Positions 18,389-27,209 of a stretch of DNA of 64,000 nt are shown in pieces. The position numbers were made by a program, and so were the translations under genes. The notes under the pieces were generated by a model, which saw only the letters and a list, made by a program, of their open reading frames with translations, ran no database searches and was not told the origin of the DNA. Numbering within the stretch: the stretch's first letter is position 1; the number at the start of each line of letters is the position of its first letter. The stretch is from Methanobacteriota archaeon (GTDB lineage: Archaea; Halobacteriota; Methanosarcinia; Methanosarcinales; Methanosarcinaceae): the NCBI GenBank assembly GCA_016841265.1, contig JAENZL010000011.1:1-64000 (forward strand). Reading direction: 5' to 3'.

Positions 18389-19798
18389 ATGAAAATAAAC
18401 AGCCCATTACAAGCCTACAAGTACCTGCCCCAGACCAACTGTGGAGAATGTGGGGAACCCACCTGTATGGCCTTTGCCTCCAAACTGATCGACAGATCCT
18501 TCAAGACTGCAGACTGTCCACCCCTGGTTAAGGAAAAGAAGTTCGCAAAGAAGCTTGCAGAACTCGAAGGCCTCCTTGCCCCGGAAATCCGTGAAGTGAT
18601 CATCGGTGTTGGGGAGAAAGCAGCAAAGATCGGGGGGGACGATGTCCTTTACCGCCACAAGTTAACTTTCTTCAACAAGACAAAGATGTTCTTCGATGTG
18701 GCAGACAACATGGATGAAGCTGCCATTGTGGAGAGAGTAAAGCAGATTGCAGACTTCAGGAAGTTCTATGTAGGCAACTACCTCCTCCTCGACGGTATAG
18801 CAGTAAGAGCCGCGTCCGGCGACCCTGCAAAGTTTGCCGCAGCAGTCAAGAAGGTAGGAGAGACAACAGATCTACCCTTAATCCTCTGTTCTTTTGACCC
18901 TGCAGTCCTAAAAGCAGGCCTGGAAGCAGCAAAGGACAAGAACCCACTGCTCTATGCCGCAAACAAGGACAACTGGAAGGAAGTAGGAGAACTTGCCCTC
19001 GAGTACAAGGTACCTGTGGTAGTATCTGCCATCAATGACCTTGACACACTCAAGACCCTTGCAAAGACATTTGCAGATGCAGGAATTCAGGATATTGTCC
19101 TTGACCCAGGCACAGTGCCGGTAGGCAAGGGACTGAAGAACACCTTCACCAACTTCCTGAAGATCAGGAGAGCAGGAATCGATGGAGACGTCGAGATTGC
19201 TTACCCGATACTGGCCCTTCCGTTCACAGCATGGATGGCAGGAATAGAGGACCCTGTAAATGCATCATACTGGGAAACCGTGATGGCTTCAATGTTCACC
19301 ATCAGATACGGCGACATAATGATCCTCCACAGCATGGAGCCATATGCGGTACTGCCGGAGATGCACCTGGTAGATACCATCTACACTGACCCGAGAACTC
19401 CGGTAGCTGTAGACGGCGCCATGTACAAGGTAGGAAGCCCGACAGCAGATTCCCCGGTATTCTTCACCACCAACTTCGCCCTTACCTACTACACGGTAGA
19501 GAGCGATATCGCATCCAACGGAATCGACTGCTGGTTGCTTGCAGTTGACACCGACGGTATTGGTGTGGAAGCTGCCGTTGCCGGTGGCCAGCTGACCGCC
19601 GACAAGGTAAAGGACGCCTTTGATAAGTCTGACTTCGACCTTAAGAAGGACGTAAACCACAACACCGTTATCATTCCGGGTCTTTCAGCTCGCCTGCAGG
19701 GCGACCTTGAGGACTCCCTCAGTGCAAGCATCAAGGTAGGCCCAATGGACTCCGGCCGGATCCCCGGCTGGATGGAAAAGAACTGGCCAGCAAAATAA
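18389..19798 (+). CDS. cdhE: CODH/ACS complex gamma subunit, copy 1
   Basis: The 469-residue large subunit of the corrinoid iron-sulfur protein. The N-terminal domain carries the 4Fe-4S motif NCGECGEPTCMAFASKL plus a later Cys in KTADCPPL, which is needed to re-reduce the cobalt. A TIM barrel follows (DGIAVRAASGD, VPVVVSAINDLDTLKTLAKTF, DIVLDPGTVPVGKGL). The C-terminal domain, from about residue 330, binds the cobamide. AGGTG sits just upstream, overlapping the end of cdhD. It is the last gene of operon 1, followed by a hairpin terminator. Confidence 0.96.
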   Translation: MKINSPLQAYKYLPQTNCGECGEPTCMAFASKLIDRSFKTADCPPLVKEKKFAKKLAELEGLLAPEIREVIIGVGEKAAKIGGDDVLYRHKLTFFNKTKMFFDVADNMDEAAIVERVKQIADFRKFYVGNYLLLDGIAVRAASGDPAKFAAAVKKVGETTDLPLILCSFDPAVLKAGLEAAKDKNPLLYAANKDNWKEVGELALEYKVPVVVSAINDLDTLKTLAKTFADAGIQDIVLDPGTVPVGKGLKNTFTNFLKIRRAGIDGDVEIAYPILALPFTAWMAGIEDPVNASYWETVMASMFTIRYGDIMILHSMEPYAVLPEMHLVDTIYTDPRTPVAVDGAMYKVGSPTADSPVFFTTNFALTYYTVESDIASNGIDCWLLAVDTDGIGVEAAVAGGQLTADKVKDAFDKSDFDLKKDVNHNTVIIPGLSARLQGDLEDSLSASIKVGPMDSGRIPGWMEKNWPAK

Positions 19799-19824
19799 AT
19801 AAAAAAACAAATGTGAATATTAAA

Positions 19825-19849
19825 ATTCCGTGTCACTATGACACGGAAT
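19825..19849 (+). terminator. Terminator hairpin of cdh operon 1
   Basis: ATTCCGTGTCA and TGACACGGAAT form a perfect 11-bp stem with loop CTA, 26 bp after the cdhE stop. The downstream sequence is only mildly T-rich in this copy. The equivalent in operon 2 shares the stem but has a strong T-run. The 5.2-kb identical repeat ends inside the stem. Confidence 0.7.
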
Positions 19850-20495
19850 AAAATTTATTCCAACTTTTACAAAACGCGATTGACAACATTCCGAAAATGT
19901 TCTGAATTGAAAAAAAGTGGCATAAAAATCGACTTTTTTGCCTTACTGCCATACAGATTTGCTTGTTTTTTACATCCGAATAATTAGCTCAGTAGAAATT
20001 CTCAATTAATGCAAATTAGTTCTTCAACTTTTTTGATTATATATTTCAGGCCATCACGGGGAATTTATTTTGCAAACATTTATAGTAAGTGATTCGGGAA
20101 AAGCAGCCCGCTGAGGCTGGTGGTGAGAGCACTGGAACGGTAAGAAACTAGAGAACAACCGGTTTGAAAACTGAAATAGAACCCGGGCACAAACAGGAGT
20201 TTTTTCATAAATACACCAGGGTTTCTACGGGACAGAAAAATCTTCTTTGACGTGAGAAGTCACTTTGCTTGCACGAATACGCCAGCTAAACTTTGATTGA
20301 GTCGGTTTAAGCCTCAACTAAGAAGTTACTCAACGTCATCAGACTTATTATCGATTGGCTTCAAAACAAACATAACTGAAATCGGTTAATATTGTCACAT
20401 TTACTTCCAATCTCGACATTTTGCGATTTCAAGTTCTCGAAGGGGCAGCACAATTGTGTTCGCCATAGGGTGCCCTGTTGCTTATAGTTCTAGTT
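19850..20495. other. Spacer after cdh operon 1 with a possible structured segment
   Basis: No complete gene was seen. Positions about 20090-20330 are less AT-rich and contain local stems such as CAGCC...GGCTG (20105-20120) and GTGA GAAG TCAC (about 20261-20272). The segment could be a decayed mobile-element end or an uncharacterised RNA. The part nearest the DUF134 gene (20440-20490) has GC-rich inverted pieces that may act as its terminator. Confidence 0.3.
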
Positions 20496-21014
20496 TCAGT
20501 AATGGCTATTGTTGCCACTTTTTTTGCTTCCTTCACTACATTCCTGCTGCTTTTCTTTAGGGCAACAATAATTATTATCAATAAACCTTTTTCCTTTTCC
20601 ATCACCGCCGATTCTGAAAATTAGAGTGGAACCACAATTAGGACAGACTGTGGGACGACACTTGTTGGACTTTGATTCCCACACATGATCGCATTCTTTG
20701 CAGAGAAAATTGACCTTACATTCACCACTATTAACGTATTCTCCACCGGAGATCTCGATCGCTTTTCCGTTGACAAGAGCATCAGCCACCTTCTGTCGTG
20801 CCTTTTGAAGGTCGTTCCAGAAAGTTTTCCGGGATATTCCCATTTTATTAGCAGCCTCGCTCTGCTCCATCTGGAGAAAGTCGCAAAGACGAATAGTCTC
20901 AAGCTCTTCTATGGATAGGTTGGCGATTTCCAGACAGCAAAGAGGAATTTCTCTGGGCTTGTAATAGGTGGCCTTTGGAAAGCAAGACACCCTGCGTTTA
21001 ACTCTATTGACCAT
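20496..21014 (-). CDS. DUF134-family DNA-binding protein with C-terminal zinc ribbon
   Basis: A predicted transcription regulator of about 172 residues. The N-terminal half is a DUF134-type sigma-region-4-like helix-turn-helix: LSIEELETIRLCDFLQMEQSEAANKMGISRKTFWNDLQKARQKVADALVNGKAIEI. The C-terminal half is a zinc ribbon: CKVNFLCKECDHVWESKSNKCRPTVCPNCGS. The start is uncertain: ATG at 21014 gives the family-like MVNRVKRRVSC; a GTG lies at 21035. Two decayed copies of the same gene lie to its right, each next to cdh leader sequence. Control of cdh is therefore an attractive inference, not shown. Confidence 0.85.
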   Translation of the reverse strand: MVNRVKRRVSCFPKATYYKPREIPLCCLEIANLSIEELETIRLCDFLQMEQSEAANKMGISRKTFWNDLQKARQKVADALVNGKAIEISGGEYVNSGECKVNFLCKECDHVWESKSNKCRPTVCPNCGSTLIFRIGGDGKGKRFIDNNYCCPKEKQQECSEGSKKSGNNSHY

Positions 21015-21093
21015 CAAATTGCACTTATGCGACACGTAATAAATAGCTATCGATATATTTTTTTAAAAGTGGCCAATTATAGGTACATGTCGA

Positions 21094-21210
21094 ATAGGAG
21101 TTACGCACTTAAAAAGTAAAACCAAGCACATAAGAACTTGCTATTGATGATGTGCTTTAGATAGTTAGGTGCCTCATGCCACTGTTTATATTCAACTGCG
21201 TAAGTCCTAT
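21094..21210. mobile_element. MITE-like element, family A, copy 1
   Basis: A 117-bp non-coding element bounded by near-perfect inverted repeats: left ATAGGAGTTACGCACTT, right AACTGCGTAAGTCCTAT. A second member lies at 23475-23586. It has no coding capacity. No convincing target-site duplication was found. Confidence 0.7.
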
Positions 21211-21396
21211 TGAACAAGAAAAAGACCCTCTATTTTTATTGAATCTATAAAATTTGATAAATAAGTTCCACCAGTACTTTAATAGCTTCCATCTAGTGTA
21301 TAAATACGCCGAATAAGTTTTACATCCAGATTCTTCAAATCTGCAACTAAATTCTTGATTTCGGTGAACACTTGAGTCAACTACCCGCCACTAAAG

Positions 21397-21509
21397 AGGC
21401 TGTCCAGCAATTCAATTGCAGGGCAAAAACGTGCAAATAAGGCATATAAAGCCTTTAAATCGAAAAAAAAGGAATTTAAATATTACTGGTGATAATTGTC
21501 GGACAGCCT
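21397..21509. mobile_element. MITE-like element, family B, copy 1
   Basis: A 113-bp element with terminal inverted repeats, left AGGCTGTCCAGCAATT (one mismatch) and right AATTGTCGGACAGCCT. Its interior is similar to the element at 57516-57633 (TTCAATT.CAGGGCAAAA near the left end). The left flank reads CTACCCGCCACTAAAG, which resembles the right end of an IS200/IS605 element. It may have inserted into an older remnant. Confidence 0.75.
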
Positions 21510-21603
21510 ATAAAAACAGGGGTATCCTGCTTAGTTTTTCATGAATTATCCTCTAAACCCTGAGCTGCAATTACATTAGATAGATGTTGATATCCGGGCG
21601 GTG

Positions 21604-21946
21604 CATTGAGGCATGAAATCCTCTAAGTTTCAATATTCTCTTTCTCAGTCTGTTTCCTGCATCTTTTTTAAGGTATTCCCCTCCAGAAGTCTCGATCACG
21701 TTTTCATTGACAAGAGCATCATTTGCATTCTGTCGTATATTTTGGATGTTGTTCCAGAAAGATTTCCGGAATACTCCCATTCTGTCAGCGGCCTCATTCT
21801 GCCCTACTGGAGAAAGTCGCAAAGAAGAATGCCTCAAGTTTTTCCAGGGACACATTAATAATTACGAAAACACTTTAGCTGAATTTCACAGAGTTTGTAA
21901 TAAGTAGCTTTTAAGATTCTTGATACTCCACTTAACTCAATCGAGC
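21604..21946 (-). pseudogene. Decayed DUF134 gene, remnant 1
   Basis: The minus-strand translation keeps the DUF134 core in one frame: NEAADRMGVFRKSFWNNIQNIRQNANDALVNENVIETSGGEYLKK (about 21810-21660). It matches SEAANKMGISRKTFWNDLQKARQKVADALVNGKAIEISGGEYVN of the intact gene. Upstream, stop-interrupted VKWSIKNLKSYLLQTL corresponds to VKRRVSCFPKATYYKP. The zinc-ribbon part is lost. Confidence 0.82.
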
Positions 21947-22309
21947 ATCAAAATACGCAAATGAGATGTGATATAAATAATTAACGCTTTGCAGATTAAA
22001 CTATTGACAAAATTAATAAGCCCCGAATCAATTTTTAGGATTCTGTATTTTAAGTACAAAACAAATAGCAATAAACACATAACTGTAAAAAATACGATAA
22101 TAACTATGACGTTTACTTAATAGTTTTGTATCACACATCCGTTAGTAAGGGGACTATTTTTGTCCTTTTTACACATGATTTAACGAAAAAATTCTGCTAA
22201 TCACCGGTACTTTAGTTTTGCCTCTTATTCGAATAAGTTCAGGTTAATTTCGGCTGAAAAATAAGCACATGATGCCTTTTTTTATGTTATTATCACGAGT
22301 CAGCAACTC

Positions 22310-22735
22310 TTAAGAGTTTAGCCAGGATTTATACAACCGAATTGATTTATTATTATAAATATACCAAACAAAAGTGAAAAGTATTTATACTACGTCGCTT
22401 AAGTGTAATTTAGGGGTCTATCCCAAAAGTGCTGTGACCTATTGTAACTTACACTATCGACGAATCATGAATGAACGATTCCGGATAATAAACACTAATT
22501 GTCCAATTGTAATTTTACAACAAGCATAGAACTTTTCGGATAGTCCCTAAGATCTCTTTTTTCTGAGATCTCAACTACTGTTATAACTACTATTATAGGA
22601 CTTGCCCACTTGAGGTCTAAAACAAAAGCAGTGAAATCCCAACTCTTAAAAAATTCAAGTTTTAACTGCTTATTTTACTGTACTTGATTTTGTAGTGCAA
22701 GTGTGCAAATTTTATAAAAAGTTAATAAAGCTAAA
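22310..22735 (+). other. Decayed cdh leader, copy 1
   Basis: This AT-rich sequence is clearly similar to the region upstream of cdhA copy 2 (about 23590-24040). Shared landmarks include GTGTAATTTAGG, AAAAGTGCTGTGAC, CACTAATTGTC, ACTATTATAGGACTT and TTCAAGTTTTAACTGCTT. It lacks about 195 bp that precede cdhA in the intact operon, including the 69-bp tandem repeat. It leads into a cdhA start remnant. Confidence 0.75.
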
Positions 22736-22840
22736 ATGAGCAAATTAACTACCGAAGTTTTTCCATAGAAGATTTTGAATCCGTTCAGATCATTATCAGT
22801 AATATTGTAGGGACGGCAAAGAGGCTGTGAAGAAAAAGTA
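22736..22840 (+). pseudogene. cdhA 5'-end remnant (third cdh copy)
   Basis: About 105 bp corresponding to the first 30-35 codons of cdhA. It begins ATGAGCAAATTAACTACCG, and AGAAGATTTTGAATCCGTTC and ATTGTAGGGACGGCAAAGAG align with both intact genes. A small deletion after codon 6 puts it out of frame. It ends abruptly at about 22842, where DUF134 remnant 2 sequence begins soon after. Some positions match cdhA1 and others cdhA2. Confidence 0.85.
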
Positions 22841-22872
22841 AAAGACCTCATTAAAGCAGGTTCCAAACTGTT

Positions 22873-23090
22873 ACAGGACTTTTGGAGACCTTTCCAGAAA
22901 ATTTTCCGGGATACCCCCATTTAGTCAGCAGTCTCATTCTGCTCTACCTGGAGAAAGTCGCAAAGGCGAATGTCTCAAGCTCTTCCATGGATACGTCAAT
23001 AATTACGAGAAAACTTAGCTGAATTTCGCAGAGTATGATAAGTAGGTTTTAGGATTCTTGATACTCCGCTTAACTCAATCGACAATCAAA
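22873..23090 (-). pseudogene. Decayed DUF134 gene, remnant 2
   Basis: Minus-strand sequence matching the N-terminal half of the DUF134 gene, more closely related to remnant 1 than to the intact gene. It includes MGVSRKIFWKGLQK at the helix-turn-helix (about 22920-22880) and stop-interrupted VKRSIKNPKTYLS upstream. It is cut in the middle of the helix-turn-helix region, right beside the cdhA 5' remnant. Confidence 0.8.
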
Positions 23091-23474
23091 ATACACAAAA
23101 GTGAGGTATTATAAATAACTAACGCTTAAACAATTAAATGATTAATAAAATAAATAAGCTCTGAATTCATTAATAGAATTAGGCATATCAAGTACAAAAA
23201 CAATAGCAATAAACACATAACGCCATAAAATAAGATTATAACTATGACGTTTACTTAATAGTTTTAGATCATATATCCGTTAGTCCTGTGGCTATTTTCT
23301 GCCTTTTAGACCTGATTTAACGTAAAAGTTTTGCTAATCGCGAGTACTTTCGTTTTGCATCTTATTCGAATAATTCCAGGTTAATTTCGTATGAAAAATG
23401 AGTACATGATACCGTTTTTCAAACTTGAGTAGGAATGAAAGACTGTTATGAGATTAGAAAGAAATTATAAAACT

Positions 23475-23586
23475 AGGACTTACGCACTTGAACTATAAAA
23501 TCAGGCACATGCGAACTCTTCAACATTATTCATGTTTATGCAGTTAAGTCTTTACGCTCGTGGTTTTCAGTCCAACTGCGTAAGTC
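23475..23586. mobile_element. MITE-like element, family A, copy 2
   Basis: A 112-bp element with inverted ends AGGACTTACGCACTT and AACTGCGTAAGTC, of the same family as 21094-21210. The corresponding place in the older copy of this spacer block (around 22290-22310) has no element. Insertion therefore seems to postdate the duplication of the block. Confidence 0.68.
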
Positions 23587-23681
23587 ATAAAAACATCATT
23601 TTTTTATTAATATATTTATATCGAACAAAAATGAAAATTATTTATAATACGTCGCCAATGTGTAATTTAGGAGTATATTCA

Positions 23682-23800
23682 AAAAGTGCTGTGACATGCT
23701 GTAAATACTACAATTGGCGATCATAAATAAATGGATTCCCCCAAAAGTTATGAGACCTGCTGTAAATTATACAACTGGAGATCATAAATAAACGGGTTCC
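23682..23800 (+). repeat. 60-bp tandem duplication upstream of cdh operon 2
   Basis: Two imperfect copies of about 60 bp (from about 23682 and 23742), each with AAAAGT..TG.GAC, CTGTAAAT, ACAA.TGG and GATCATAAATAAA. The decayed copy of this region (about 22430-22490) carries only one unit, so the duplication is specific to the operon 2 upstream region. Confidence 0.65.
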
Positions 23801-23900
23801 GGATAATACGCACTAATTGTCTAATTGTAATTTTACAACATGCATGGAACTTTTTGGGCAGTCTCTAAGATCTCCTTTATTATTCTGAGATCGCGACTTT

Positions 23901-23910
23901 ACTATTATAG
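23901..23910 (+). promoter_or_regulatory. Candidate TATA element of cdh operon 2
   Basis: ACTATTATAG lies about 350 bp before cdhA copy 2. It would place the transcript start near 23930 and give a leader of about 325 nt, similar in size to that inferred for operon 1. The same element is kept in the decayed leader (about 22591-22600). Weak support: other AT-rich sites are present. Confidence 0.35.
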
Positions 23911-24008
23911 GACTTACCCACTTGAAATCTAAAACAAAAGCAGTAAACTCCCAAATTTATAAAAATTCAAGTTTTAACTGCTTGATCTACTGTATTTAAT
24001 TTTGTATT

Positions 24009-24145
24009 GTAAGTGTGTAAATTCTATAAAAAGTTAAAAAACGATCTACTAAAAATGTCGTTTAAATAGCTGGAACTGTAAGTGTGAAAGTTCTATGAAA
24101 AGTAAAAAACGACTTACTAAAAATGTCATTTAAATAGCCGGAACT
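24009..24145 (+). promoter_or_regulatory. 69-bp tandem repeat with hairpins in the cdh operon 2 leader
   Basis: Two tandem copies (24009-24077 and 24078-24145) beginning GTAAGTGTG and ending GGAACT. In the first, AAACGA can pair with TCGTTT across about 13 nt; the second has one mismatch. It lies within the likely untranslated leader, 110-250 nt before cdhA. It is absent from operon 1 and from the decayed leader. Confidence 0.6.
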
Positions 24146-24254
24146 TTCAAGCAGACGCCAATATAAATTGCACAGTTAGAATCGGTATGCCGAATATCGT
24201 AAATACAATCCTCTGAGAAAGTGGCTTTAAGCGTATTTAGGAGGCAAAGCTAAA

Positions 24255-26669
24255 ATGAGTAAATTAACTACCGGGAGTTTTTCTATAGAGGATCTGAAAG
24301 ATGTTCAGATCACAATTAACACTATTGTGGGGGCAGCAAAGGAGGCTGCCAAAGCAGAAGATATCGGTCCTATGGGCCCATCCCCGTTCCCGGGTCTTGC
24401 AACCTACAGGGACGACTGGAACCTCAAATTACTTGACCGTTATGAGCCCGTAATCACCCCCATGTGTGACCAGTGCTGTTACTGCACATACGGCCCCTGT
24501 GACCTCTCCAACAACAAGAGAGGTGCCTGTGGAATTGACATGGCCGGACACAACGGCAGGGAATTCTTCCTCCGTGTGATCACCGGTACTGCCTGCCACG
24601 CAGCCCACGGCCGTCACCTGCTTGACCACCTGATCGAGACCTTTGGCGAAGATATCCCTCTTGACCTTGGTCAATCCGACGTCCTGACCCCGAACATCAC
24701 GATTACAACCGGGCAGAGCCCCAAGACCCTCGGGGAAATCAAGCCTGCAATGGAATTCGCAGAAGAACAGCTCACCCAGCTCCTCGCAACTGTCCACGCA
24801 GGCCAGGAATCCGCAGAGATCGACTACGACTCTAAGGCTCTCTTCAGCGGCAGCCTGGACCATGTCGGAATGGAAATTTCCGATATCGTACAGATCGCAG
24901 CCCTCGACTTCCCCAAGGCAGACCCCGAAGCCCCCCTCATTGAGATGGGTATCGGAACTATTGACAAGGAGAAGCCATTCCTCTGTGTAATCGGGCACAA
25001 CGTAGCCGGTGTCACCTACATGATGGACTACATGGAAGAGAATGAGCTGACCGACAAGGTAGAACTTGGTGGACTCTGCTGTACCGCAATCGACCTGACC
25101 AGGTACAAAGAAGCCGATAGAAGACCTCCATACACCAAGGTCGTCGGTTCCATGTCCAAGGAGCTAAAGATCATCCGCTCCGGAATGCCTGACGTCATTG
25201 TTGTTGACGAACAGTGTGTCCGTGGAGACATTGTACCCGAAGCCCAGAAGCTCAATATCCCTGTGATTGCATCCAACGCCAAGATCATGTACGGCCTGCC
25301 CAACAGGGACAACCAGGACGTCGATGCAACCATCGAGGAACTCAAGTCCGGAGCAATTCCGGGTTGTGTGATCCTTAACTACGAGAAGCTCGGAGAAATC
25401 TCCGTAAGGCTCGCTCAGGAAATGCACCCGATCCGCGAAGCAGCAGGAGTCCGGGAAGTCGCATCCGATGAACAGATGAAGGAATGGGTCGACAAGTGTG
25501 CCGACTGTGGCGCCTGCTACCTGGCATGCCCGATTGAGCTGGACATTCCGGAAGCCATGAAGTTCGCCAAGGAAGGAAACTACAGCTACCTTGAAGATCT
25601 CCACGACGCATGTATCGGCTGCCGCCGCTGTGAACAGGTATGTAAGAAGGAAATCCCAATCCTTAGCGTCATCGAAAAGGCATCCCAGAAGATCATCGCT
25701 GAGGAGAAAGGCTGGATGAGAGCCGGCAGAGGTCAGGTATCTGACGCCGAAATCCGTTCAGAAGGCCTGAACCTGGTCATGGGTACAACCCCGGGTATCA
25801 TCGCAATCATCGGATGTCCGAACTACTCCGATTGCGCCAAGGGTGTTTACTACATCGCAGAGGAGTTCCTGAAGAGGAACTACATCGTTGTCGGTACCGG
25901 CTGTGGATCCATGGACATGGGTATGTACAAGGACGAGAATGGCGAAACCCTCTATGAGAGGTTCCCCGGTGGATTCGTATCCGGTGGACTTGTTAACATT
26001 GGATCCTGTGTCTCGAACGCCCACATCACCGGAGCCGCCCAGAAAGTCGCCGGTATTTTCGGTGGCAGAACCATGGAAGGCAACCTCGCAGAAATCTCCG
26101 ACTATATCCTGAACCGTGTTGGGGCCTGTGGCCTTGCATGGGGTGCATTCTCCCAGAAAGCGTCCTCTATCGGAACCGGATGTAACATCTATGGTATCCC
26201 CGCAGTGCTCGGAGCCCACAGTTCCAAGTACAGGAGAGCCCTGATCGCAAAGGACTATGACGAGTCCAAGTGGAAAGTCTACGACGCCAGAAACGGTGAA
26301 GAGATGGCTATCCCACCAGCACCGGAATTCCTCCTGACCACCGCTGAAACCTGGCAGGAAGCAACCCCGATGATGGCAAAAGCCTGCATCCGCCCGTCTG
26401 ACAACAACCTGGGAAGGTCTATCAAACTGACCCACTGGATGGAACTCCACGATAAGTACATCGGCGGACTGCCCGATGACTGGTGGAAATTCGTCAGGGG
26501 TGAGGCTGATATCCCACTTGCCAAGCGTGCTGCCCTCATGAAGATACTCGAAGAGAAACACGGCTGGGAAATCGACTGGAAGAGGAAGAAGATCATTTCC
26601 GGTCCAACGATCAAGTTCGACGTCTCGGCACAGCCCACTAACCTCAAGAGACTCTGCAAGGAGGCCTGA
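24255..26669 (+). CDS. cdhA: CODH/ACS complex alpha subunit (CO dehydrogenase), copy 2
   Basis: The second CO dehydrogenase catalytic subunit, 804 residues. All cluster motifs match copy 1: [24 protein letters not shown] and [11 protein letters not shown], plus the [14 protein letters not shown] and GACGLAWG regions around the C-cluster. Substitutions are spread along the whole length rather than clustered, and one residue is inserted near position 52 (YRDDWN against YRSWN). The last 25-30 codons are nearly the same in both copies. AGGAGG lies 9-14 nt upstream of the ATG. Both copies look fully functional, so two isozymes with different CODH components are expected. Confidence 0.97.
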   Translation: MSKLTTGSFSIEDLKDVQITINTIVGAAKEAAKAEDIGPMGPSPFPGLATYRDDWNLKLLDRYEPVITPMCDQCCYCTYGPCDLSNNKRGACGIDMAGHNGREFFLRVITGTACHAAHGRHLLDHLIETFGEDIPLDLGQSDVLTPNITITTGQSPKTLGEIKPAMEFAEEQLTQLLATVHAGQESAEIDYDSKALFSGSLDHVGMEISDIVQIAALDFPKADPEAPLIEMGIGTIDKEKPFLCVIGHNVAGVTYMMDYMEENELTDKVELGGLCCTAIDLTRYKEADRRPPYTKVVGSMSKELKIIRSGMPDVIVVDEQCVRGDIVPEAQKLNIPVIASNAKIMYGLPNRDNQDVDATIEELKSGAIPGCVILNYEKLGEISVRLAQEMHPIREAAGVREVASDEQMKEWVDKCADCGACYLACPIELDIPEAMKFAKEGNYSYLEDLHDACIGCRRCEQVCKKEIPILSVIEKASQKIIAEEKGWMRAGRGQVSDAEIRSEGLNLVMGTTPGIIAIIGCPNYSDCAKGVYYIAEEFLKRNYIVVGTGCGSMDMGMYKDENGETLYERFPGGFVSGGLVNIGSCVSNAHITGAAQKVAGIFGGRTMEGNLAEISDYILNRVGACGLAWGAFSQKASSIGTGCNIYGIPAVLGAHSSKYRRALIAKDYDESKWKVYDARNGEEMAIPPAPEFLLTTAETWQEATPMMAKACIRPSDNNLGRSIKLTHWMELHDKYIGGLPDDWWKFVRGEADIPLAKRAALMKILEEKHGWEIDWKRKKIISGPTIKFDVSAQPTNLKRLCKEA

Positions 26670-26671
26670 AA

Positions 26672-27184
26672 ATGGTTGACACTACAAAGAACACCAAGCT
26701 CTTTACCAGCTACGGGGTGACCACCTCCAAGGCAATCAACCCTGACATGGCAGCCAAGATGATCTCCAAGGCGAAGAGGCCGCTTCTTGTGGTCGGATCC
26801 GGAGTTCTTAAGCCCGAACTCCTGGACCGTGCAGTTAAGATTGCACAGAAGGCAAACCTTCCGATCGCTGCCACAGGTCACTCCCACGTAGGATTCCTGG
26901 ACAAGGACGTAGATGCCAAGTATATCAATGTGCACCAGCTCGGGTTCTACTTAACCGACCCCAACTGGCCCGGACTTGATGGGAAGGGCAACTACGACAT
27001 GGTTATCGTCCTGGAATTCAAGAAGTACTACATCAACCAGGTACTGTCCGGAACCAGGAACTTCTCCAACTTGAAAGCAATTTCAATCGGTAGAGACTAC
27101 ATCCAGAACGCAACAATGTCCTTCGGGAACATAAGCAGGGAAGACCACTACGTTGCCCTGGATGAATTAATCGACAACTTATAA
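26672..27184 (+). CDS. cdhB: CODH/ACS complex epsilon subunit, copy 2
   Basis: A 170-residue partner of CdhA copy 2, starting 2 bp after it with AAGGAGG inside the end of cdhA. It keeps the [10 protein letters not shown]...[20 protein letters not shown] core. It differs from copy 1 in the loop after this core and in the C-terminal third ([30 protein letters not shown] against [29 protein letters not shown]). Together with CdhA it forms the diverged half of operon 2. Perfect identity to operon 1 starts 10 bases after its stop codon. Confidence 0.95.
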   Translation: MVDTTKNTKLFTSYGVTTSKAINPDMAAKMISKAKRPLLVVGSGVLKPELLDRAVKIAQKANLPIAATGHSHVGFLDKDVDAKYINVHQLGFYLTDPNWPGLDGKGNYDMVIVLEFKKYYINQVLSGTRNFSNLKAISIGRDYIQNATMSFGNISREDHYVALDELIDNL

Positions 27185-27209
27185 ATTTGATTTAGGAGGC
27201 GAAAAATAA

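Larger units (their letters stand above)
14655..19847. repeat. 5,193-bp direct repeat, copy 1 (cdhC to cdhE)
   Basis: This segment recurs at 27194-32386, offset by exactly 12,539 bases. No mismatch was noticed on reading: every CDS, every spacer between them and the antisense frames agree. Left of 14655 two adjacent bases differ (AA against TT) and beyond them the operons are diverged. Right of 19847 the copies differ from the next base. The repeat contains cdhC, the cooC-like gene, cdhD, cdhE and most of the terminator stem. Confidence 0.93.

Noticed and set aside
20080-20200. Cobalamin riboswitch or T-box in the spacer
   Set aside because: Fragments such as GGGAA, GCAGCCCGC and GGTG are present but not in the order or spacing of either class.
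22675-22920. 81-codon minus-strand frame beginning MGVSRKIFWKGLQK
   Set aside because: Only its first residues are DUF134-like; the rest is antisense to the cdhA remnant and leader, so it is a chance fusion over a junction, not a gene.
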